Below, in pieces: positions 1 through 6,192 of a stretch of DNA of 6,774 nucleotides. Position 1 is the first letter of the stretch. The number at the start of each line of letters is the position of its first letter. The position numbers were made by a program, and so were the translations under genes. A model generated the notes under the pieces. That model was not told the origin of the DNA. It did not search any database and worked only from the letters and a program-made list of their open reading frames with translations. This DNA comes from Oscillospiraceae bacterium (GTDB lineage: Bacteria > Bacillota > Clostridia > Oscillospirales > Oscillospiraceae): assembly GCA_021205585.1 (NCBI GenBank), contig JAJPXI010000155.1, forward strand, positions 1 through 6,774, written 5' to 3'.

Positions 1-81
1 TTCCTGGGCCGAAAGATTCTGCCAGACGCCGCAGGCGTATTTAATCAGCGTTTCCATAGAAAATTTTTCTTTCTTTTTGAA
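1..81 (-). repeat. Dispersed palindromic repeat, copy 1 (truncated by window start)
   Basis: Read on the minus strand, this stretch matches the left end of the complete element at 4129-4396. Shared parts are CTATGGAA, the GATTAAAT block (here 39-47 on the plus strand), the small hairpin CGCC-TGC-GGCG (27-37) and GTCTGGCAGAA. The outer edge (about 60-81) is A/T rich and ends in TTCTTTTTGAA, resembling the TCTTTTTATGAA edge of the complete copy. Positions 69-75 and 80-86 (CTTTCTT/AAGAAAG) can also pair. The interior of the element lies to the left, outside the window. The repeat relationship is seen directly; its nature as a mobile element is inferred. Confidence 0.8.
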
Positions 82-89
82 GAAAGGTG

Positions 90-98
90 TGTTATACT
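90..98 (+). promoter_or_regulatory. Extended -10 promoter for the kinase-like/MATE operon
   Basis: TGTTATACT at 90-98 is an extended -10 element: TG, one base, then TATACT, which matches TATAAT at five of six positions. No good -35 lies 16-18 bp upstream (TTTCTT at 70-75 or TTCTTT at 71-76), which is typical of extended -10 promoters. The A/T-rich edge of repeat copy 1 (about 56-80) sits where an UP element would act. Transcription would start near 105, giving a leader of about 55 nt before the ATG at 159. Confidence 0.55.
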
Positions 99-158
99 GT
101 TTACCACCGCAGACGGCGCAAAAGGACGCGCCGGAACGCAGAGAAAGGGAGAACCGAA

Positions 159-785
159 ATGGGAACTTTTCGTATCATCACCATCAGCCGCGAATTTGGC
201 AGCGGGGGCCGGGAGCTGGGGCGGCGGCTGGCCGACGAGCTGGGCTGGGACTACTATGACGGGGAGATCATCGCCGCCATCGCCCAGAACAGCGGTATGG
301 ATCCCAGCTATGTGGAGAACGCCCTGGAGGATCACGGCTGGCAGACCGTCCCCCTGACCCTCCAGCGCACCTTCGCCTCCCCTATCGCCCTCCAGTCCCC
401 CCAGGTGGAGCTGCTGCTGGAGCAGCGCCGGGTCATCGAGGGCATCGGCAAGCTGGGGAAAAACTGCGTCGTGGTGGGCCGCAACGCCGACATCCTCCTG
501 GAGGAGTACGGGCCCTTCAATTTGTTCGTCTGCGCCAATATGCAGGCGAAGATCGACCGGTGCGTCAGCCGGGCCAAGCCGGGGGAGGACACCTCCCGCA
601 AAGAACTGGAAAAGCGCATCCGCCGGGTGGACAAAAACCGGGCCAGAACCAGGGAGATCCTGTCCGACACCGGCTGGGGCCAGCGGGAGGGCTATCACTT
701 AATTGTCAACACCACCGGCTGGAATCTGGAGCAGCTGGCCCCCACGGTGGCGGCCTTCGCGGCAAAGTGGTTTGAAACGCGCTGA
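159..785 (+). CDS. Cytidylate-kinase-like family protein
   Basis: This 208-residue cytosolic protein resembles the cytidylate-kinase-like family (Cytidylate_kin2 type), a P-loop NMP-kinase relative. The family is often annotated as a CMP kinase, but its substrate is uncertain. Visible marks are ITISREFGSGGRELGRRL (7-24) at the nucleotide-binding loop, WDYYD (30-34), CVVVGRNADILLEE (103-116), the arginine-rich lid-like stretch RIRRVDKNRARTR (153-165) and the C-terminal GYHLIVNTTG (178-187). The loop lacks the GK[S/T] lysine of true Cmk and has GSGGRE instead; from memory this is usual in the family. The ATG at 159 is chosen because AGAAAGG (142-148) precedes it and the family motif follows at once; an in-frame ATG at 87 would lie upstream of the -10 box. 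Its stop overlaps the MATE start by one base (TGATG), so the two are probably translationally coupled. The family call is fairly sure; the reaction is not. Confidence 0.85.
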   Translation: MGTFRIITISREFGSGGRELGRRLADELGWDYYDGEIIAAIAQNSGMDPSYVENALEDHGWQTVPLTLQRTFASPIALQSPQVELLLEQRRVIEGIGKLGKNCVVVGRNADILLEEYGPFNLFVCANMQAKIDRCVSRAKPGEDTSRKELEKRIRRVDKNRARTREILSDTGWGQREGYHLIVNTTGWNLEQLAPTVAAFAAKWFETR

Positions 786-2152
786 TGGCAATTCGTCTTT
801 CTGACCACTTCTCCGTTCGCAGGCTGCTGCGGTTTACCCTGCCCTCCATCGGGATGATGATTTTTTCCTCCATCTACGGGGTGGTGGACGGTTTTTTCGT
901 TTCCAATTTCGCCGGGAAGGAGGCTTTCACGGCGGTCAACCTGATCGTCCCCTTCGTCATGTTCCTGGCGGCCTGCGGCTATATGTTCGGCTCCGGGGGC
1001 AACGCGCTGGTGTCCAAAACCATGGGGATGGGACGGAAAAAGCAGGTCAACCAGATTTTTTCCATGCTGGTGTATGTGTCAATCGCCGTGGGACTGGTGC
1101 TGACGGCGGCGGGCTTCCTGCTCATCCGCCCGGTGGCCGTTTTGCTGGGGGCCGAGGGGGAGCTGCTGGAGAACAGCCTGCGCTACGGCCGCATTCTGCT
1201 GGCCGCCCTGCCCCTGTACATCCTTCATCTGGAGTTCCAGAGCTTTTTCGCCACGGCGGAACGCCCCAAGCTGGGCTTTTTGACCACGGCCATCGCCGGG
1301 GTGACCAACATCGTGCTGGACGCCGTGCTGGTGGGCATGCTTTCCCTGGGCCTGACGGGGGCCGCCGTCGCCACGGTGGCCAGCCAGGCCATCGGCGGCC
1401 TGATGCCCCTTGTCTATTTTCTGCGGCCCAACACCAGCCGCCTGCGCCTGCGCCCCGCCGTGCCAAAGGTGAAGCCGGTACTGCGCTGCTGCGCCAACGG
1501 GTTTTCCGAACTGGTGGGCAACCTGTCGCTGTACCTGGTGGGGATGCTGTACAATTACCAGCTCATCCGCTACGCCGGAGACAGCGGCGTGGCGGCCTAT
1601 GGGGTGCTGCTGTATATCAACACGGTGTTTTTGTCGGTCTTTTTCGGCTATACCACCGGCGTGGCCCCCGTGGTGGGCTACCACTTCGGGGCGGGAAACC
1701 GTGGAGAACTGCACAATCTGCTGAAAAAGAGCATTGGCATTATCGCCTCCGCCTCCGTGCTGATGTTCGCCCTGGCCCAGCTGCTGGACAGATTCCTGTG
1801 CGGGATTTTCGTCGGGTACGACCAGGCCCTGCTGGAGCTGACCGTCCATGCCCTGCGGGTGTACGCCTTTTCCTTCCTGTTCGTGGGCTTCGGCTACTTC
1901 ACCCCCGGCTTTTTTACCGCCCTGAATGACGCGGTGACCTCCGCCACCATCTCCATGCTGCGCACCCTGGTGGCCCAGATTGCCGCCGTGCTGCTGCTGC
2001 CTCTGGCCTTCGGGCTGGACGGCATCTGGGCCTCGGTGGTGGCCGCCGAGGTGATGGCCATGACCATGGCCATCATTTCCCTGGTGGTCAAGCGCAAAAA
2101 ATACCACTATTGGGATATCAAAAACCAGGCATCCGGATCGCCGGGACAGTGA
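785..2152 (+). CDS. MATE-family multidrug/metabolite exporter
   Basis: A 455-residue inner-membrane antiporter of the MATE family, which exports organic cations or metabolites using a Na+ or H+ gradient. The length and about 12 hydrophobic segments fit a complete protein with two six-helix halves. Helix 1 region: LPSIGMMIFSSIYGVVDGFF (19-38), containing the intramembrane Asp35. Family-like motifs include SNFAGKEAFTAVN (40-52), NALVSKTMGMG (73-83), EFQSFFATAERPKLG (150-164), TNIVLDAVLVG (174-184) and, in the second half, PVVGYHFGAGN (295-305) and FFTALNDAVTSA (376-387). The tail is basic and cytoplasmic (VKRKKYHYW). No good Shine-Dalgarno precedes the ATG; it overlaps the previous stop in TGATG, so translation probably depends on ribosomes finishing the kinase-like gene. 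The substrate cannot be read from sequence. It is in the MepA/NorM-like clostridial group rather than any named protein. Confidence 0.93.
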   Translation: MAIRLSDHFSVRRLLRFTLPSIGMMIFSSIYGVVDGFFVSNFAGKEAFTAVNLIVPFVMFLAACGYMFGSGGNALVSKTMGMGRKKQVNQIFSMLVYVSIAVGLVLTAAGFLLIRPVAVLLGAEGELLENSLRYGRILLAALPLYILHLEFQSFFATAERPKLGFLTTAIAGVTNIVLDAVLVGMLSLGLTGAAVATVASQAIGGLMPLVYFLRPNTSRLRLRPAVPKVKPVLRCCANGFSELVGNLSLYLVGMLYNYQLIRYAGDSGVAAYGVLLYINTVFLSVFFGYTTGVAPVVGYHFGAGNRGELHNLLKKSIGIIASASVLMFALAQLLDRFLCGIFVGYDQALLELTVHALRVYAFSFLFVGFGYFTPGFFTALNDAVTSATISMLRTLVAQIAAVLLLPLAFGLDGIWASVVAAEVMAMTMAIISLVVKRKKYHYWDIKNQASGSPGQ

Positions 2153-2167
2153 AACTCCTTCTCATGC

Positions 2168-2204
2168 CCCCCTTGAAGAATTTTTTCAAGGGGGCAGAAT
2201 TTTT
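2168..2204 (+). terminator. Rho-independent terminator after the MATE gene
   Basis: A 10-bp perfect stem, CCCCCTTGAA (2168-2177) with TTCAAGGGGG (2185-2194), encloses a 7-nt loop. A T run at 2200-2204 follows after CAGAA. It lies 15 nt past the MATE stop and just before the next promoter, so it separates the two transcription units. Confidence 0.8.
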
Positions 2205-2214
2205 AGTTAGGTAC

Positions 2215-2243
2215 TTGACAATTTGCCTTGGGCGGCATATAAT
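2215..2243 (+). promoter_or_regulatory. Perfect-consensus sigma-A promoter for the first ABC half
   Basis: TTGACA (2215-2220) and TATAAT (2238-2243) both match the consensus fully and are separated by the ideal 17 bp. Transcription would start near 2250. This settles the start of the downstream gene: an in-frame ATG at 2223 lies inside the promoter, so the ATG at 2274 must be used. No operator palindrome is evident around it, which suggests strong constitutive expression. Confidence 0.93.
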
Positions 2244-2273
2244 GGACGCACACAGAGGGGAAGGGGTGATGGA

Positions 2274-4007
2274 ATGAGGCTGATCGCGCGGTATTTGAAG
2301 CCTTACAGCGTAAAAATCATTTTCGTCATCCTGCTGAAGCTGGTGGGCACGCTGACGGAGTTGCTGCTGCCATATATTTTAGAGCATTTGATTGACGACG
2401 TGGTGCCCCTGAAGGACACGGGGCGCATTCTGCTCTGGGGGGCCATTATGATTCTGACCGCCCTGGTGACCTGGCGGCTGAACGTCCGGGCCAACCGCAT
2501 GGGGGTGGACAACGCCCAGCATGCCGCCTACGCCATCCGGCGGGATTTGTTCCACACCACCGTCAACCTCAGCGGCGCCCAGTTTGACGCCTTCGGCCTG
2601 CCCAGCCTGACCAGCCGCATGACCAGCGACAGTTACAACGTCCAGCAATTCGCTGCCAGCATACAGACCCTGTGCATCCGGGCCCCCATCATCCTGTTGG
2701 GGGGCATTGTGGTGACGCTTGTTATGGACGCGACGCTCAGCGCCATCCTGTGCGTCATGGTGCCCCTGCTGTTGGCGGTGGTGCTGCTGGTGTCCCGCAA
2801 GGGGATTCCCTTGTACGACAGGGTGCAGCAGCGGCTGGACGACGTGGTGCGCGTCATGCGGGAGAACATCACCGGCGTGCGGGTCATCAAGGCCCTGTCC
2901 AAGCAGGAGTACGAAAAGCGGCGCTTTTACGGGAGCAACGAGGAGATGACCCGGAGCGACGTGAAGGCCAGCACCCTGATGATGCTGCCCGGCCCGTTGA
3001 TGCAGATTTTTCTGAACGTCGGCCTGGTTCTGGTGGTCTATGTGGGCGCGGTGCGGGTGAACAGCGGGGCCATCCAGCCGGGGGTCATCCTGGCCTTTTT
3101 GACCTATTTCAACATGATTTTGTACAGCGTCCTCTCCCTGAACCGTATATTTATGATGCTCAGCAAGGCCACGGCCTCGGCCCAGCGCATCGGACAGGTG
3201 CTGGACACCCAGCCGGATCAGCGGGTGCTTGGATTGGAGCAGGCCAGATCCTGCCCGGCGGGGGAACCGGCCTATGTGATTTTTGACCATGTGAGCTTCC
3301 GTTACCAGCAGGGGAACGGGGGGGAGCCGTGCCTGGACGACATCAGCTTCCGGCTGAAGCGGGGGGAGTCCCTGGGCATTATCGGCCCCACCGGCTGCGG
3401 CAAGAGCACCATCATCAAACTGCTCATGCGTTTTTACGATGCAGAGGAGGGCGGCGTGTTCGTGGACGGCCGGGACGTGCGCACCTATGAAAAGGACACG
3501 CTGCACCGGAAGTTCGGCGTGGTGTTCCAGAACGATACGGTGTTCCACAGCACCCTGGGGGACAACATCGCCTTTGGCCGCCCCCTAGAGCGGGAGGCGC
3601 TGGAGGCCGCCGCCCAGGACGCCATGGCCGCCGATTTTATCGCCGCCTTGCCCGGCGCTCTGGACTATATGACCGACATCAAGGGTGCCAACCTGTCCGG
3701 CGGGCAGAAGCAGCGGCTGCTGATTGCCCGCGCCCTGGCCGCCCACCCGGACATCCTTGTCCTGGACGACTCCTCCAGCGCCCTGGATTATAAAACCGAC
3801 GCCGCCCTGCGCCAGGCAATCGCCCGGGGACACGGGGATTCCACCCTGATTATGATTGCCCAGCGGGCCAGCTCCATCCAGCACATGACCCATATCCTGG
3901 TGCTGGAGGAGGGCCGCTGCATCGGCTACGGCAGCCACCGGGAGCTGCTGGAAACCTGCCCGGCCTACCGGGAGATTTGCCGGGTGCAGATGGGCGAGTT
4001 AGCTTGA
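2274..4007 (+). CDS. ABC exporter half-transporter, degenerate ATP-site subunit
   Basis: A 577-residue membrane protein with a six-helix exporter domain (about 1-320) fused to an ATPase domain (about 333-570). Motifs seen: Walker A GPTGCGKST (371-379), Q-loop Gln419 (VVFQND), canonical signature NLSGGQ (473-478), and Walker B ILVLDD with Asp498. The catalytic Glu position holds Asp499 and the switch His is Gln530 (IAQRAS). Known heterodimeric exporters such as TM287/288 and BmrCD carry such a degenerate site in one subunit, so this protein should pair with the 4422-6167 product, which has the reverse pattern. The start at 2274 is set by the promoter at 2215-2243 and the ribosome binding site AAGGGGTGAT (2261-2270). 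It likely exports drugs, lipids or peptides; the substrate is unknown. A hairpin terminator follows 11 nt after the stop. Confidence 0.94.
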   Translation: MRLIARYLKPYSVKIIFVILLKLVGTLTELLLPYILEHLIDDVVPLKDTGRILLWGAIMILTALVTWRLNVRANRMGVDNAQHAAYAIRRDLFHTTVNLSGAQFDAFGLPSLTSRMTSDSYNVQQFAASIQTLCIRAPIILLGGIVVTLVMDATLSAILCVMVPLLLAVVLLVSRKGIPLYDRVQQRLDDVVRVMRENITGVRVIKALSKQEYEKRRFYGSNEEMTRSDVKASTLMMLPGPLMQIFLNVGLVLVVYVGAVRVNSGAIQPGVILAFLTYFNMILYSVLSLNRIFMMLSKATASAQRIGQVLDTQPDQRVLGLEQARSCPAGEPAYVIFDHVSFRYQQGNGGEPCLDDISFRLKRGESLGIIGPTGCGKSTIIKLLMRFYDAEEGGVFVDGRDVRTYEKDTLHRKFGVVFQNDTVFHSTLGDNIAFGRPLEREALEAAAQDAMAADFIAALPGALDYMTDIKGANLSGGQKQRLLIARALAAHPDILVLDDSSSALDYKTDAALRQAIARGHGDSTLIMIAQRASSIQHMTHILVLEEGRCIGYGSHRELLETCPAYREICRVQMGELA

Positions 4008-4018
4008 TGCTGATTCTC

Positions 4019-4046
4019 ATAAAAAAGCGCAAATGCGCTTTTTTAT
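4019..4046 (+). terminator. Hairpin terminator after the first ABC half (possibly bidirectional)
   Basis: ATAAAAAAGCGC (4019-4030) and GCGCTTTTTTAT (4035-4046) form a perfect 12-bp stem with an AAAT loop. The A-tract/GC/T-tract layout can terminate in either direction. It is nested in an outer 8-bp pairing, GATTCTCA (4012-4019) with TGAGAATC (4061-4068), which would compete at one base. The GC core is only 4 bp, so read-through towards the second ABC half is plausible. Confidence 0.7.
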
Positions 4047-4079
4047 AGCGCGCAGCGCGTTGAGAATCGTATGAGATGG

Positions 4080-4122
4080 GATTTTGAAGGCACAGCCTTC
4101 AAAATCAGGCTGGGTACCAGCC
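4080..4122. repeat. Two tandem perfect hairpins
   Basis: GATTTTGAAGGC (4080-4091) pairs perfectly with GCCTTCAAAATC (4095-4106) around ACA: 12 bp with a 3-nt loop. Directly after it, GGCTGG (4108-4113) pairs with CCAGCC (4117-4122) around GTA. No T run follows either stem, so they are not typical terminators. They lie between the terminator at 4019-4046 and the palindromic element at 4129-4396, and could be RNA-processing or stability structures, or part of a larger composite repeat. Confidence 0.65.
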
Positions 4123-4128
4123 GTATTC

Positions 4129-4396
4129 TTCATAAAAAGAGCTATGGAAGCACTGATTAAATGCGCCTGCGGCGGCTGGCGGAACTTTTCCGCCAAAAGC
4201 GCGTTGCAAAAGTTTGAAATACATACAGTATTCCTGCACTTTTTGCGATGGGCATGGCCTATCGGCCATCGCCCCCTGCATTTGCGCTAAAGAGGAATTG
4301 GCCATTCGGCCAGCGCTTCAACGCCTTCTTTTGTCGCAAAAATTCTCGCCATCCGCTCTTGCCGATTTAATCAGTCCTTCCCTATCTTTTTATGAA
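4129..4396 (+). mobile_element. MITE-like palindromic element with 78-nt inverted repeats (copy 2, complete)
   Basis: The left arm (4129-4206) and right arm (4319-4396) are imperfect inverted repeats of equal length around a 112-nt centre. The outermost 12 bases (TTCATAAAAAGA) are identical, as are ACTGATTAAAT (4152-4162 against 4365-4375), AAAAG and the inner GCGTTG. The rest is diverged with small gaps. Extra hairpins are visible: TGGCGGA/TCCGCCA (4177-4183, 4189-4195), ATGGCC/GGCCAT (4254-4259, 4264-4269) and TGGCC/GGCCA (4299-4303, 4308-4312). No credible protein is encoded, and the base composition is clearly more A/T rich than the genes. Left-end sequence recurs at 1-81 (inverted) and 6724-6774. 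No clear target-site duplication is seen. It could equally be an ERIC-like repeat or a structured RNA family. Confidence 0.72.
4359..4388 (+). promoter_or_regulatory. Weak candidate promoter for the second ABC half, inside the repeat
   Basis: TTGCCG (4359-4364) and TATCTT (4383-4388) each match the sigma-A boxes at four of six positions, with an 18-bp spacer. Both lie in the right arm of the palindromic element, about 35 nt before the ATG at 4422. This is the best candidate seen in the gap, but it is weak; the second ABC half may instead depend on read-through. Confidence 0.25.
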
Positions 4397-4421
4397 AAAT
4401 CAGTATGAGAGGGGGAGCGGC

Positions 4422-6167
4422 ATGAAAAAGAGAGAAAACCGGGGAACCCTGCGGAAGCTGTGGACGTATCTGAAGCCCTACCGGGTGGCCCTGCTGATTC
4501 TGGGGCTGTGCGCCTTGCTGTGCAATGCGGGCAACCTGCTTGGGCCCATGCTGGCCGGTTCCGCCATCGCCGAGGCCGAGGCCGGCATGGGGCAGGTGAA
4601 TTTCAGCCGGGTGGTCTATTACGCCGGGTGGATGCTGGGCCTCTATGTGGGCAGCAACCTGCTGAGCCTGGCCGTCAGCATGGGGATGATGCGCCTGAGC
4701 CGCCGGGTGGCCAAGCAGCTGCGCCGGGACGTGTTCGACAAGCTGTCCGCCCTGCCCGTGGGCTATTTCGACCGCAATCCGGCGGGGGACATCATCAGCC
4801 GGGTCAGCTACGACGTGGACGTGGTCAGCACCAGCCTGGCCACCGACATCACCCAGATGATGACCAGCGTGGTGACGGTGGTGGGCTCCTTCATTATGAT
4901 GTGCACCATCTCCCTGCCCCTGACATGCTGTATGCTGGTGACGATTCCTATTTCCCTTCTCTACACCCGCTACCGCAGCCGCCGCATCCGGCCCCTGTAC
5001 GCCCGGCGCAGCGCCGCCTACGGGGAGATGAACGGCTTTGTGGAGGAGATGTTCAGCGGGCAGAAGACCATCCTGGCCTACGCCTACGAGGAGGAGGCCT
5101 GCCGCCGGTTCAGCCGGAGCAACCGCCAGGCCGCCGACGCCTACAATGAGGCCGAGCAGATGGGCGTCGTCATGGGGCCGACCATGGGCTTTATCAACAA
5201 CCTGGGCCTGGCCCTTATTGGCCTGGTGGGAGCGCTGCTGTACGCGCAAAACATCGTCACCCTGGCCAGCATTTCCAGCTTCGTGCTCTACTCCCGGAAG
5301 TTCTCCGGCCCCATCAACGAGTTCGCCAATGTGATAAACGAAATCTTCTCCGCCCTGTCCGCCGCCGAGCGGGTGTTCCGCTTCCTGGAGGAAGAGGAGG
5401 AGACCCCCGACGCTCCGGACGCCGCCGTCCTGGAGCGGGCCGAGGGGAACGTGGCCATGGAGCATGTGCGCTTCGGGTATGTGCCGGAGCGGGTGGTGCT
5501 GAAGGATTTGTCCCTGCGGGCCGAGACGGGGCAGACGGTGGCCATCGTCGGGGCCACCGGCGCGGGCAAGACCACCATCATCAACCTGCTCATGCGCTTT
5601 TACGACGTGGACGCGGGGGGAATCTATGTGGACGGGCGGGAAATCCGCGCCCTGACCCGCGCCAGCCTGCGCCGGAGCTACGCCATGGTGCTCCAGGACA
5701 CCTGGGTATTCCAGGGCACCATTTTTGATAATATCGCCTACGGCAAGGAGAACGCCTCCATGGAGGAGGTGGAGGCCGCCGCCAGGGCCGCCCACATCCA
5801 CAGCTACATTATGAGCCTGCCCCAGGGCTACCAGACCGTCCTCCGGGAGGACGGGGGAAATATCAGCAAGGGGCAAAAACAGCTCTTGACCATCGCCCGC
5901 GCCATGCTGTATGATACCAGTATGCTCATTCTGGACGAGGCCACCAGCAACGTGGATACTGCCACCGAGCGCCGGGTGCAGCAGGCAATGGCCGCACTGA
6001 TGCGGGGCAAAACCAGCTTCGTCATCGCCCACCGGCTGTCCACCATCCAGGAGGCCGACCAGATCCTGGTGGTAGAGCAGGGGGACGTGGTGGAGCAGGG
6101 CACCCACCGGCAGCTGATGGACAAAAAGGGGAAATACTATCAGATGTACGCCAGCCAGTTTGAGTGA
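4422..6167 (+). CDS. ABC exporter half-transporter, catalytically competent ATP-site subunit
   Basis: A 581-residue exporter half: six-helix membrane domain (about 1-325) then ATPase domain (about 344-578). The membrane part has the intracellular-loop sequence PVGYFDRNPAGDIISRVSYD. ATPase motifs: Walker A GATGAGKTT (377-385), Q-loop Gln425 (VLQDTW), Walker B LILDE with Asp505 and catalytic Glu506, and switch His537 (IAHRLS). The signature is altered to NISKGQ (480-485). This pattern complements the 2274-4007 protein: its intact Walker site would face that partner's LSGGQ, giving one working and one degenerate ATP site. The ATG at 4422 is chosen because AGAGGGGGAG (4408-4417) lies just upstream; an in-frame ATG at 4392 falls in the right arm of the palindromic element and has no such site. 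The substrate is unknown. The adenosyltransferase gene begins 26 nt after its stop. Confidence 0.94.
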   Translation: MKKRENRGTLRKLWTYLKPYRVALLILGLCALLCNAGNLLGPMLAGSAIAEAEAGMGQVNFSRVVYYAGWMLGLYVGSNLLSLAVSMGMMRLSRRVAKQLRRDVFDKLSALPVGYFDRNPAGDIISRVSYDVDVVSTSLATDITQMMTSVVTVVGSFIMMCTISLPLTCCMLVTIPISLLYTRYRSRRIRPLYARRSAAYGEMNGFVEEMFSGQKTILAYAYEEEACRRFSRSNRQAADAYNEAEQMGVVMGPTMGFINNLGLALIGLVGALLYAQNIVTLASISSFVLYSRKFSGPINEFANVINEIFSALSAAERVFRFLEEEEETPDAPDAAVLERAEGNVAMEHVRFGYVPERVVLKDLSLRAETGQTVAIVGATGAGKTTIINLLMRFYDVDAGGIYVDGREIRALTRASLRRSYAMVLQDTWVFQGTIFDNIAYGKENASMEEVEAAARAAHIHSYIMSLPQGYQTVLREDGGNISKGQKQLLTIARAMLYDTSMLILDEATSNVDTATERRVQQAMAALMRGKTSFVIAHRLSTIQEADQILVVEQGDVVEQGTHRQLMDKKGKYYQMYASQFE

Positions 6168-6192
6168 ATATCGATCGTCAGGAGGATATGCT

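Noticed and set aside
2223..2273. N-terminal extension of the first ABC half starting at the ATG at 2223.
   Set aside because: The extension covers the -10 box of a perfect promoter, so it would not be transcribed; the ATG at 2274 has the ribosome binding site.
2266..2277. Minimal GTG-ATG-GAA-TGA reading frame overlapping the ABC start, a possible translational control mini-ORF.
   Set aside because: Too short and too close to the Shine-Dalgarno; probably chance arising from the ribosome binding site sequence.
4084..4290. A 68-codon open frame across the left part of the repeat, with a peptide beginning MEALIKCACG that is partly shared with copy 1 read on the minus strand.
   Set aside because: Copy 3 lacks the ATG (AAGGAAG) and soon reaches a stop. 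Differences between copies change amino acids rather than being silent, no ribosome binding site precedes it, and the region is palindromic.
4129..4396. CRISPR array or riboswitch in the long intergenic gap.
   Set aside because: There are no regularly spaced direct repeats, and the sequence recurs outside gene leaders, which does not fit a ligand-binding leader for the ABC gene.
6160..6192. TTG start at 6160 for the adenosyltransferase, overlapping the ABC stop.
   Set aside because: No ribosome binding site precedes it, and the 11 extra residues would include the AGGAGG that serves the ATG at 6193.
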